NCBI GenBank assembly: GCA_021826315.1
Contig: JAKAZZ010000004.1
Location: forward strand, 18,440-82,439
DNA: 64,000 nt
Direction of reading: 5' to 3'
DNA from: Actinomycetes bacterium
GTDB lineage: Bacteria; Actinomycetota; Acidimicrobiia; Acidimicrobiales; Acidimicrobiaceae
Shown: positions 53,431 to 61,827 of the stretch, piece by piece
How positions within the stretch are numbered: position 1 is the stretch's first letter
How the letters are laid out: every line of letters begins with the position of its first letter
The notes under the pieces: generated by a model
Seen by the model: the letters and a program-made list of their open reading frames with translations, nothing else
Database searches by the model: none
What the model was told of the DNA's origin: nothing
Program-made: the position numbers and the translations under genes

Positions 53431-54348
53431 TTATTTAATGTTTAGCTTGGAACGAGAGATAGCAAGCTCCTCAGCTACCCTCTTTGCCACTTCTTCGTGG
53501 CCGGCTGGAGCGTCACCCATGGGTAGGCGACACCTTCCTACGCTTAGTCCAAGGTAGTTCATCATAACCTTGGTCGGAATAGGATTTGGAGCAGCCTCTC
53601 CGGTTTCGTACTCGTACGACAATAGAAGTGCTTGATTTACCTCTATCGCCCTCTTGTTATCACCCTTTGAAAACGCCTCAATCATATCTACAAACAGATC
53701 CGTGGCCCAGTGCGTTGCGACACCTATGACTCCTACTGCACCTATCGAAAGAAGAGGAAGCGTCAAGGAGTCGTCTCCGCTATAGACGTCGAAGTAGCTC
53801 GGAAGCCCAGGTATAAGGGCAGCCGTAGCGGTTGGATCACCCGCAGCATCCTTCAGCGCGACTACATTGGCATGATCAGCTATAACTCGCATGAGTGTCG
53901 AAGCCGCTACTTTACGCCCAGTTCGTACCGGAATGTCATAGACAAGTACCGGTAATGAAGTAGCCGTTGCCATGGCACCAAAGTGACCGTAGATCCCACT
54001 TTGAGGAGGACGGTTATAGTAAGGCGCTACCGCAAGTATTCCAGCGACTCCCACCTCGGTTGCATGCTTCGTCATAGTGATCGAATGAGCAGTCTCATTA
54101 GATCCAGATCCAGCGATTATGGGAATCGTCAACTCTGACGCCAACGTCTCCCAAAGAAGAATCTTTTCCGGGTCAGTAAGGGTCGAAGCTTCGCCGGTAG
54201 TACCGGATACTACCAGAGCGCTGTTTCCATCGGCAGCGAGCTTTTTAGCCAAAGTAACTGTCGCATCGATATCGAGTGCGTCCTTCTCGTCGAAGGCCGT
54301 AACCATAGCTGTTATAACTGCACCGAATTGGTCTAGCGCGGCACCCAT
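53431..54348 (-). CDS. dapA: 4-hydroxy-tetrahydrodipicolinate synthase
   Basis: Class I aldolase of the TIM-barrel DHDPS family, 305 residues, condensing pyruvate with aspartate semialdehyde. Pyruvate-binding GTTGEAST, Tyr137 (VLVYDIPVRTG) and Schiff-base Lys166 (VALKDAAGDP) are visible. ATG 54348 is preferred over 54363: AAGGAG lies four to five bases upstream. Downstream of dapB and followed closely by rnj. Confidence 0.95.
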   Translation of the reverse strand: MGAALDQFGAVITAMVTAFDEKDALDIDATVTLAKKLAADGNSALVVSGTTGEASTLTDPEKILLWETLASELTIPIIAGSGSNETAHSITMTKHATEVGVAGILAVAPYYNRPPQSGIYGHFGAMATATSLPVLVYDIPVRTGRKVAASTLMRVIADHANVVALKDAAGDPTATAALIPGLPSYFDVYSGDDSLTLPLLSIGAVGVIGVATHWATDLFVDMIEAFSKGDNKRAIEVNQALLLSYEYETGEAAPNPIPTKVMMNYLGLSVGRCRLPMGDAPAGHEEVAKRVAEELAISRSKLNIK

Positions 54349-54448
54349 TTGACTCCTTAGCACTCAGATAGCAGGCGAGCTACTTTCGATGGACAAACCA
54401 TCGAGTAGACAACTTTCATTCTAGTAAAAATTTACGATATGAAAACGA

Positions 54449-55270
54449 TTACTCTAGCAAACCATCGACTATCGAATCCAGACCGACGACGAGGCCGTCG
54501 AGGTCGAAGATTCCCTTTACCGCCAGGATCACTCCGGGCATAAAGGAAGTTCTGTCATAGGAGTCATGGCGTAACGTCAAAGTTTGACCTGTGGTACCGA
54601 AGATAACCTCTTGGTGGGCCACCATTCCAGCGATCCTAAGCGAATGGATATTGACCCCACCTTGATACTTATGACCCCTCGCCCCATCAAGTTCCTTCTT
54701 GGTTGGGTCAGGATCAAAGTGCACACCTTTGGCTCCCGTAATTCTCTCAGCGGTTGCAAGGGCAGTTCCACTCGGTGCATCTACCTTTCGATTGTGGTGC
54801 AACTCAATGACCTCGGCACTTTCGAAGAATCGTGCCGCCATCTCGGAGAACTTCATCATCAAAATTGCACCAATAGCAAAGTTGGGAGCAATCAAACAGT
54901 TCGCCTCGGAGCTAGAAAAGGCTCTTTCTAGCTCGTTGATTTGGAGATCGCTCAGTCCGGTAGTGCCAATCACCATGTGAATACCGGCGCTAGCACAGTA
55001 GAGGGCATTTTCGAAACAACCACTCGCCTCCGTAAAGTCGATAGCAACATCGACCTCACCGTGCGTTATAGCCTCACGCTGCCCATCTATCACTATGCCG
55101 GTATCAAGTATTGACGTAGCGTGGCCCAAATCAATTCCAGCCAATCTTGGATCGAGCGCCTTCGTAAGCTTCAAGGCGGGGTCGGCAACTACCGCTTTGC
55201 AGACGCTAATTCCCATCTGCCCACCAGCGCCAAAGACTGCTACTCTGATTGGTCGTTCTAACTGTGCCAC
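54449..55270 (-). CDS. dapB: 4-hydroxy-tetrahydrodipicolinate reductase
   Basis: NAD(P)H-dependent reductase, 273 residues. The nucleotide motif VAVFGAGGQMG (usual GAxGRMG) is at 8-18, and the substrate signature ELHHNRKVDAPSGTALATAE carries the catalytic His/Lys. Starts 12 bases after pnp and is followed by dapA, so pnp-dapB-dapA may form one transcript. Confidence 0.96.
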   Translation of the reverse strand: MAQLERPIRVAVFGAGGQMGISVCKAVVADPALKLTKALDPRLAGIDLGHATSILDTGIVIDGQREAITHGEVDVAIDFTEASGCFENALYCASAGIHMVIGTTGLSDLQINELERAFSSSEANCLIAPNFAIGAILMMKFSEMAARFFESAEVIELHHNRKVDAPSGTALATAERITGAKGVHFDPDPTKKELDGARGHKYQGGVNIHSLRIAGMVAHQEVIFGTTGQTLTLRHDSYDRTSFMPGVILAVKGIFDLDGLVVGLDSIVDGLLE

Positions 55271-55282
55271 GCTAACTAACTT

Positions 55283-57700
55283 CTACCTTCTGTTGTAGTC
55301 ACGACGGGGACGGCCACCGCGACGATCTCGGTTACGGGGACCATCAAAGCTTGGGCGTGGCTCGGCCACGCTCGGGCCCAAGTCACCATAGTGCTCCAAG
55401 AGCTCATCAGCGAAGACCTCTTCAAAGGAGACAACTTCAATGTCGTCCTCCTCGTAACGGCTAGTTACGACGACCTCAGCTTTTGGGCTCTCATCACCGA
55501 CTTCTACCTCTTCGATATCCTCTTCGCTATCATCGGTTACGATCGAGAGACTCAACTTACCGTTGGCATCGATGTCGTCAACTACGACCCTGAGCTCTTC
55601 GCCCATCGAGAGAACGTCTTCGACTCGGTCGATACGCTTTCCCCCGCCGATCTTGCTGATATGCAATAGGCCATCTCTGCCTGGAAGGATATTTACGAAG
55701 GCTCCAAACTTGGCAATTCCGACGACCTTACCCTGATAGTGACCGCCGATTTGAGCCAAAGGAGGATTCACGATCAACTCGATAGCTGCTCGCGCTGCAT
55801 TTACTGCTGACATTTCGCGAGCGCCAATTGTGACTACCGCAACGTCACCAGCTTCATCAAGAGAGATTTCAGCGCCGGTATCTGCCTGAAGGGCGTTGAT
55901 ATTCTTACCCTTAGGCCCGATTACCTCGCCCATCTTATCGAGCGGAATCTCGAAGGAGACGATCTTAGGAGCATTGCCATTGATCTCATCACGGGGCGCC
56001 GATAGGGCACCTGCCATGACCTCTAGAACCTTGAGTCTCGCCTCTTTCGCTTGCGAAAGTGCTCGCCCAAGAACATCTGCGGGAATACCATCGATCTTGG
56101 TATCAAGTTGGAGGGCGGTGACGAAGTCGTCAGTGCCTGCAACCTTGAAGTCCATGTCACCGAAGGCATCTTCCGCACCAAGGATGTCAGTAAGAGTCGT
56201 GTACTTACCGTCGTGGTGGACAAGGCCCATAGCGATTCCAGCGACCGGCGCCTTGATCGGCACACCTGCATCCATCAAAGAAAGTGTAGAGCCACAAACC
56301 GACGCCATCGACGTAGAGCCATTTGAAGAGAATGCCTCTGAAACTAGGCGAAGGGTATAGGGGAACTCAGATTCATTTGGGATCACAGGCAGAAGTGCTC
56401 GTTCAGCTAGAAGGCCGTGACCAATCTCTCTACGCTTTGGTCCACGCATCGCACCGGCTTCGCCTGTTGAAAATGGAGGGAAGTTGTAATGGTGCATATA
56501 ACGCTTTTGGTCATCTGTTCCGAGGGAGTCAAGGAGCTGATTCATCTTTGGCATACCAAGGGTAGTCACATTCAAGACCTGAGTCTCACCACGCTGGAAG
56601 AGTGCAGATCCGTGCGCGGTAGGAATAAGTCCGACCATGGCTGAGAGGGGACGTATCGTCACGGTGTCACGTCCGTCGATGCGGATATGATCGTTCACGA
56701 TGCGCTCACGTATTACTCGCTTCGTCAGTGACTTAACTACCTGCGAGATTGCCTTGGTCGAGTCTGGGAAACGCTCAGCTAGCGACTCTTGGAGACCGGC
56801 CTCAATCAAATTGAGGGCCTCTTGTCGCTCTTGCTTTTCTGCTACCGTGTTGGCGTGACGAATGGCATCTAGTGATGACTGCTCGATCTCAGCAAACAAC
56901 TCATCGCTGTAGTCCTTAGTGGAGACGTACTGCATCGGTGTTATGTCGCCAACCTTAGCAGCGAAACTTCTCTGAAGTTCGATCGACTGACGGATCCAGC
57001 GCTTCGACTCCTCAAGGCCACTAGCGATAACATCTTCTGTAACCTTTGGTGCACCATCTTGGTAATTACCCCACGATGATTCGGTTCCACCGGCTTCGAC
57101 CATGATGATCGCGATATCGCCTTTATTTTCACCTTCCATGACTTCGCGTCCGGCCACGACCAACTCGAAGGATGACTCATCGCCCTCTACGTATCCCGGG
57201 AAAGCCGTCCAGACTCCGTCTTTACCATAGGAGATTCGAACCGCACCAACTGGACCTTGGAAGGGGATACCAGAGATCATAAGAGCTGCTGAGGCTGCGT
57301 TAATGAAGAGAACGTCATATGGGTTCTCGTGATCGACGCCAAGAATCGTTCCAACCACGTGGACCTCGTGACGAAAATCCTTGGGGAAACATGGTCGAAG
57401 TGGCCTGTCGGTGAGACGAGCAGCTAGAACTGCGAAGTCCGTTGCTCTACCCTCTCGACGAAAGAATGAACCTGGAATCTTTCCAACTGCATACATACGC
57501 TCTTCAACGTCGATCGTAAGTGGGAAAAAGTCGATTCCCTCTCGTACGCCCTTGGAAGCCACTGCGGTAGCGAGCACCATAGTGTCACCAATTCGCGCAA
57601 CTACAGCACCGTCTGCTAGCGGAGCAAGCAGTCCAGTCTCAAAGGACATAACCTTTTCAGATGAGTCGATCTTGACTTCATCCCTTATAACTTCAGCCAT
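55283..57700 (-). CDS. pnp: Polynucleotide phosphorylase
   Basis: 3'-5' phosphorolytic exoribonuclease, 805 residues: two RNase PH domains (about 10-145 and 310-445) around an alpha-helical domain, a KH domain (about 560-620, GEVIGPKGKNINALQ) and an S1 domain (about 630-700, GKVVGIAKFGAFVNILPGRDGLLH). The C-terminal tail is extra: acidic, then an Arg/Gly-rich end (GGRPRRDYNRR) suitable for RNA binding. GGTAAG before the ATG is a fair ribosome site. Downstream of rpsO with hairpins in between, the arrangement in which PNPase autoregulates in other bacteria. Confidence 0.97.
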   Translation of the reverse strand: MAEVIRDEVKIDSSEKVMSFETGLLAPLADGAVVARIGDTMVLATAVASKGVREGIDFFPLTIDVEERMYAVGKIPGSFFRREGRATDFAVLAARLTDRPLRPCFPKDFRHEVHVVGTILGVDHENPYDVLFINAASAALMISGIPFQGPVGAVRISYGKDGVWTAFPGYVEGDESSFELVVAGREVMEGENKGDIAIIMVEAGGTESSWGNYQDGAPKVTEDVIASGLEESKRWIRQSIELQRSFAAKVGDITPMQYVSTKDYSDELFAEIEQSSLDAIRHANTVAEKQERQEALNLIEAGLQESLAERFPDSTKAISQVVKSLTKRVIRERIVNDHIRIDGRDTVTIRPLSAMVGLIPTAHGSALFQRGETQVLNVTTLGMPKMNQLLDSLGTDDQKRYMHHYNFPPFSTGEAGAMRGPKRREIGHGLLAERALLPVIPNESEFPYTLRLVSEAFSSNGSTSMASVCGSTLSLMDAGVPIKAPVAGIAMGLVHHDGKYTTLTDILGAEDAFGDMDFKVAGTDDFVTALQLDTKIDGIPADVLGRALSQAKEARLKVLEVMAGALSAPRDEINGNAPKIVSFEIPLDKMGEVIGPKGKNINALQADTGAEISLDEAGDVAVVTIGAREMSAVNAARAAIELIVNPPLAQIGGHYQGKVVGIAKFGAFVNILPGRDGLLHISKIGGGKRIDRVEDVLSMGEELRVVVDDIDANGKLSLSIVTDDSEEDIEEVEVGDESPKAEVVVTSRYEEDDIEVVSFEEVFADELLEHYGDLGPSVAEPRPSFDGPRNRDRRGGRPRRDYNRR

Positions 57701-58233
57701 TACTTACCTTTCATAGATTTGTCTCAACTCCACCTGTTGGAGGAGAGACAGCTAGGTAAGCGAATCAGATTGCTCAATAAAATCGGCCAGTTCTCAGTGC
57801 ACCAACCCCAAATTGAATTTCCGGGATTGCTCCACTGAAAGCTGTGCCGTGAGCGAGGGGAACAAAACGCTTACCACATACAAGCTAGCCGATTTCGGGG
57901 CAACCTTCGATAGTTGAGGACCCAGCAGAGCGTCTGCTTTCAACTACTCCAATACAATCGTGCAAATATTGGATCACCGTTGACTAAGACTGAATCGAAC
58001 TCGAGAGAGTAAAGACTTCTCTCGAGATCTGTAAGTGGGAAATTAGCTCTGTCCTAAATCGCCTACCACACACTACAAACACCGTTAAAAATGATGAAGG
58101 AGGAAACATAGGTTAAAGAACTTAGGCCCTCGATGAAGAGGGCCTAAACCAAAGTGAATCCTCGCGCGAAACGCACGAAAAAACTAACGCTAATTCGAGC
58201 AAATTGGCTCAGCCAATATCTGCAACCAAGAAG
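57701..58233 (-). promoter_or_regulatory. rpsO-pnp leader with hairpins
   Basis: About 530 bases without a gene. Hairpins seen on the transcribed minus strand: CTCC/GGAG plus GTCTC/GAGAC flanking an internal loop at 57721-57749, 21 bases before pnp; a 9-bp CTCGAGAGA/TCTCTCGAG stem (58000-58026); and a 6-bp AGCAGA/TCTGCT stem near 57930. In enterobacteria the pnp leader hairpin is cut by RNase III and allows PNPase autoregulation; a similar role is plausible but unproven here. Confidence 0.5.
58122..58147 (-). terminator. Intrinsic terminator of rpsO
   Basis: Perfect 10-bp stem TTAGGCCCTC / GAGGGCCTAA with loop GATGAA, followed on the minus strand by GTTCTTTAA. It lies about 90 bases after rpsO and would limit read-through into pnp. 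Confidence 0.75.
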
Positions 58234-58491
58234 TTAGCGACGGATACCGAGTCTTGAGATGATGGATCGGTAACGATCTACGTCATTACCACGTACGTAG
58301 TCAAGTAGACGACGACGCTGTCCAATCAACATCATTAGACCACGACGAGTGTGGTGGTCACCTTTATGAGCCCTTAAGTGCTCAGTCAAACTAGAGATAC
58401 GTGCGCTCAAGAGTGCAATCTGGACCTCTGGCGATCCTGTGTCTGTCTCACTCTTGCCGTACTCTGCGATTATTGCTTGCTTATCAATCAT
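58234..58491 (-). CDS. rpsO: 30S ribosomal protein S15
   Basis: Primary 16S rRNA-binding protein, 85 residues. [49 protein letters not shown] is the S15 signature. ATG 58491 has AAGGTG five bases upstream and gives the family length; a longer start to 58515 is less likely. In the usual order ribF-rpsO-pnp. Confidence 0.97.
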   Translation of the reverse strand: MIDKQAIIAEYGKSETDTGSPEVQIALLSARISSLTEHLRAHKGDHHTRRGLMMLIGQRRRLLDYVRGNDVDRYRSIISRLGIRR

Positions 58492-58556
58492 CAAAACACC
58501 TTGTACCGGTCGCACTTAGCGAACATTACGGATAAATCACCTTAGTCGGTCGCGCG

Positions 58557-59552
58557 TCAACTTCCTAACGTTATGGACTCAACAACCACTTTTACATCTT
58601 TTTCAATCTGCTCAATGAGCTCTTGTGAGGATTCGAATGCTATCTGGTCGCGAATAAACGATGAGAAATTAACCTTCACCCCTTTATTGTAGAGATCGCC
58701 AGAAAAGTCAAGGATAAAAGCTTCGATCAATCTCGTTCCACCGCCAGGATAATAAGTTGGCCTCGTTCCGACTGAGATAGCAGAACGGTAGGAGACGTTA
58801 TCCACCTCAACGCTGCCGGCGTAGATACCATCCATAGGAAGAGCTCGATCGCTACCGTACGAGACGTTGGCGGTGGGATATCCGAGTTCGCTTCCTCCCC
58901 GACCGTCCCCACTCTCGACTAATCCTGTAATGAAAAACTCTCGTTTTAGTAGTTCCTTAGCTAGATCGACCCGACCCCTAGATACGAGCTTTCTTATAAC
59001 CGTCGATGACGAAACCAACGAAGAGCAACCGGAGTTGTCCTGTATTGTCTCACAGATCTCGGCGAGCTGATCACCCTCTATCTTTACCAGCGGATCACCC
59101 TCAACGACGAAGCCATATTCCCCGCCAGCCTCCTGCAATAACTCAAGACTCCCTTTTCGATCCTTTCCAAATCGAAAGTCAACACCGACCACGACTACTT
59201 TTGCCATGAGACGGTCGATCAGGGTCTTTTCCACGAATTCAAGAGCCTCCTCGGAGGCTGCAGCTTTATCGAAGTCAACGACGTAGCAGTAGTCGACGCC
59301 AGATTTCGAAAGCAGTTCGATGCGCTCCTCAAATGAGTTGATCAGAAGCGGAGCGTGCTCAGGACGTAGGACAGCAGCAGGGTGAGGGTTGAATGTAACT
59401 GCTACGGAGGCTAGACCTTGATCGGTTGCGATCTGGCGCGCCCTATTGATGAGCGACATGTGACCGATGTGTAATCCATCAAAGGTTCCAATTGTTACGA
59501 CACTAGGACGATCAATCGAATCTAGATTTCCGCTATTGAGAAGCTGCATCAT
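58557..59552 (-). CDS. ribF: Bifunctional riboflavin kinase / FAD synthetase
   Basis: 331 residues. N-terminal nucleotidyltransferase domain (VTIGTFDGLHIGHMSLINRA, FNPHP, VVVGVDFRFGKDRKGSLELL) and C-terminal flavokinase domain (GRGGSELGYPTANVSYG, GIYAGSVEV, EAFILDFSGDLYNKGVKVNFSSFIRD). It makes FMN and FAD for the several flavoenzymes in the window. Two adjacent ATG codons (59552, 59549) follow GGAGG; the second has the better spacing. Confidence 0.95.
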   Translation of the reverse strand: MMQLLNSGNLDSIDRPSVVTIGTFDGLHIGHMSLINRARQIATDQGLASVAVTFNPHPAAVLRPEHAPLLINSFEERIELLSKSGVDYCYVVDFDKAAASEEALEFVEKTLIDRLMAKVVVVGVDFRFGKDRKGSLELLQEAGGEYGFVVEGDPLVKIEGDQLAEICETIQDNSGCSSLVSSSTVIRKLVSRGRVDLAKELLKREFFITGLVESGDGRGGSELGYPTANVSYGSDRALPMDGIYAGSVEVDNVSYRSAISVGTRPTYYPGGGTRLIEAFILDFSGDLYNKGVKVNFSSFIRDQIAFESSQELIEQIEKDVKVVVESITLGS

Positions 59553-59796
59553 CCTCCAGCACCACTTTGTTGCGCAGGCAAGTACCTATCGAAATTCGAT
59601 TGTAGTTGACCAAGCCGATAGCTTCGCTCGCAACTGCCCTAGTTGCACCGATCGTTGTCTGTCGAAATCAGAAGAACCACCCAAAAGGGACGATTACAAA
59701 ACTAAGGAATGGCGATTTTCTTACCGATATAGACAACAAGGTGATGCGTCTTTAGTTTTAGGCGACCTCGCAGCACGGGGACATCAATAGACAAGG

Positions 59797-60291
59797 ATGA
59801 AGAAGATGGCTACGACAGCTAAAAAGGCGGAAGAGCAGACGGACGGCGGCGCCAAAAAGGGTGGTAAAAAGAAACTTATTCTCATTATCCTCCTTGTCGT
59901 ACTCGCCGCTGCAGGTGGAGGGGTTGGAGCATCGGTTCTCTTAGGAGGTTCAAAGCCCGCCAAGACAGCATTCGTACCCCCAAAGGTTGGACCCGTATAT
60001 GACTTTGGCCAAATTACAACCAATCTCGCAGATGGCCACCTGATTCAGGTATCAATGAGCTTCCAACTTGGCGTAAAGGACCTCGCCGCAGACGTCTCTC
60101 CTCTGTCAAAGAGTCTTACCTCAATTGCGATAAACGATCTTTCTGCGTGGACCTATACCCAATTGCTATCAGTCGCCGCCAAGCAACAGCTCGCAGCCCA
60201 GCTAATAAAAGACTTCAACAAGGTGATCAAAGTTGCAACCGGCAAGAACGAGATCACGGGAATCTACTACACCAACTTCATTATGCAGTAG
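59797..60291 (+). CDS. fliL: FliL-like flagellar basal body protein
   Basis: 164 residues: Lys/Gly-rich start, one membrane segment (about 27-48, LILIILLVVLAAAGGGVGASVLL), then the FliL periplasmic domain with GQITTNLADGHLIQVSMSFQLG and the C-terminal IYYTNFIMQ. FliL supports the stator and torque in flagella. An AAGG just upstream serves ATG 59797 or 59806. It is on the plus strand between two minus-strand translation genes, ribF and truB; no other flagellar gene is in the window. Confidence 0.8.
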   Translation: MKKMATTAKKAEEQTDGGAKKGGKKKLILIILLVVLAAAGGGVGASVLLGGSKPAKTAFVPPKVGPVYDFGQITTNLADGHLIQVSMSFQLGVKDLAADVSPLSKSLTSIAINDLSAWTYTQLLSVAAKQQLAAQLIKDFNKVIKVATGKNEITGIYYTNFIMQ

Positions 60292-60467
60292 TTGAATGTG
60301 GCGACGTTGAATAATCCGATTCGGAAAGTAGACGAATTTTCCCTACTTGAACCGATCGAGTTGATGCAACTTATGGCCGCCCCTAACTCTATATCGTCCA
60401 GCGGGTCAGGCCCAGTATGAACTAGGAACACTCGATAGCTGATCTCGCTAAGAGTTGGGGGTTGGAA

Positions 60468-61403
60468 TTAATTAGCCCCTTGCGGGAAGGTCACCCGTGG
60501 GCACAACTTACCTTCAACGATTTCGAATAGCCCGATGAGATCCTCTAGCGTCTCTGGTCTCTCTACTGCATCCCGCGAGTAGACGAAGGTCAATCCATCA
60601 CCATAGTCTCTATCGCTCTCGAGATCGTTTAGATCGACCTCGACACCATTGATGAGCCTTTTGGCCATTGCTTGATCCACGCCTAATGAATCAAAACGCT
60701 CGATGATCTTACTATCACAGAAGCGAAGGTCATCCTTTTCGTTGGGAAGAGGCGATGCGTCGCTTACGCTAAAACCATCACTCTCAATGCGTCGAAGCTG
60801 CGAGAGATATCCGAGCGTTCCAAGTCCCTTGGCGATATCTTCTCCAAGAGTGCGCACATAAGTTCCACGCGAACAACTCACCTCGAAGTCGATTACTTCA
60901 TCGCTTACCCACGCACCTGAGATCTCGTAGATATTGATAGGTGAAGCCTCTAACTCAACTGCTCGCCCTTCACGGGCCAGCTGGTAACTTCTGACTCCGT
61001 CAACCTTGCGTGCGGAGTACGCCGGGGGAACTTGCATCGACTCTCCAAGTTGCGAAGATAAAATCTCGTGAAGGAGAGTCTCCGATGAATCAGGTACCGC
61101 TCTTTTCTCAATGAATTCGCCAGTCAGATCACCTGTATCTGTACAAGCTCCCAAGATAAGACGCGCCTGGTACCGCTTTGGAGTGTTATGCAGAAAAGGA
61201 AGGAGTCGAGTACCTTGTCCAAGTGCAACGACCATCAGGCCACTCGCAAACGGATCTAGAGTACCGCTATGGCCAACACGAGAATTGCCACTCACGTAGC
61301 GCACTTTGCCGACGACGCTATTAGAAGTAAGCCCCACTTCCTTGTCAATTAGCGTGAGGGCAATACGCCTACTCCCCGCCTTGACGCGCATCTTCTTTGC
61401 CAT
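60468..61403 (-). CDS. truB: tRNA pseudouridine(55) synthase TruB
   Basis: Pseudouridine synthase, 311 residues, forming Psi55 in the T-loop. Catalytic Asp in GHSGTLDPFASGLMVVALG, LILGACTDTGDLTG, and CSRGTYVRTLGEDIAKGLG are family hallmarks. It starts three bases after rbfA, the usual infB-rbfA-truB order. Confidence 0.96.
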   Translation of the reverse strand: MAKKMRVKAGSRRIALTLIDKEVGLTSNSVVGKVRYVSGNSRVGHSGTLDPFASGLMVVALGQGTRLLPFLHNTPKRYQARLILGACTDTGDLTGEFIEKRAVPDSSETLLHEILSSQLGESMQVPPAYSARKVDGVRSYQLAREGRAVELEASPINIYEISGAWVSDEVIDFEVSCSRGTYVRTLGEDIAKGLGTLGYLSQLRRIESDGFSVSDASPLPNEKDDLRFCDSKIIERFDSLGVDQAMAKRLINGVEVDLNDLESDRDYGDGLTFVYSRDAVERPETLEDLIGLFEIVEGKLCPRVTFPQGAN

Positions 61404-61406
61404 AAA

Positions 61407-61814
61407 CTAGGCATCTTGACGTAGGGTATTGCGGTCTTCAATAACCGGCGACGTCGGCTCATCCACCACAATTTTACGCAAGATCGATTCGATCTTTCCG
61501 CCCATCTCGATTGCGGGATCAGCTATAAATTCGAGGAGAGGAGTTTGCCGCATTCTTACGGTACGAGCAATAGCGCCCTGCAGCCTAACTCTATTCTTCT
61601 CTAGCCACTCACTAACCTCTGGCGTCATGTGGTCTAGATATACACGAGCCTTACGAAGATCGGGTTCAACCCTAACTTCGGTGACCGTAATTATCGTACC
61701 AAGAGCCTCGGGGTCGTAGATCCTCTCGATCTCTACCCCAACGGCTCTTTGTACTTCATTTGAGACGCGCTCTATGCGCGAAAACGATTCACTACGGTTA
61801 TGGCGATAAACCAT
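61407..61814 (-). CDS. rbfA: Ribosome-binding factor A
   Basis: Small KH-fold 30S maturation factor, 135 residues, helping 16S 5'-end processing and cold adaptation. ERVSNEVQRAVGVEIERI...ALGTIITVTEVRVEPDLRKARVYL is diagnostic. ATG 61814 was chosen because AGAGGA lies six bases upstream; 61820 and 61865 are weaker and the last overlaps infB. Confidence 0.95.
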   Translation of the reverse strand: MVYRHNRSESFSRIERVSNEVQRAVGVEIERIYDPEALGTIITVTEVRVEPDLRKARVYLDHMTPEVSEWLEKNRVRLQGAIARTVRMRQTPLLEFIADPAIEMGGKIESILRKIVVDEPTSPVIEDRNTLRQDA

Positions 61815-61827
61815 CTTCATTCCTCTA

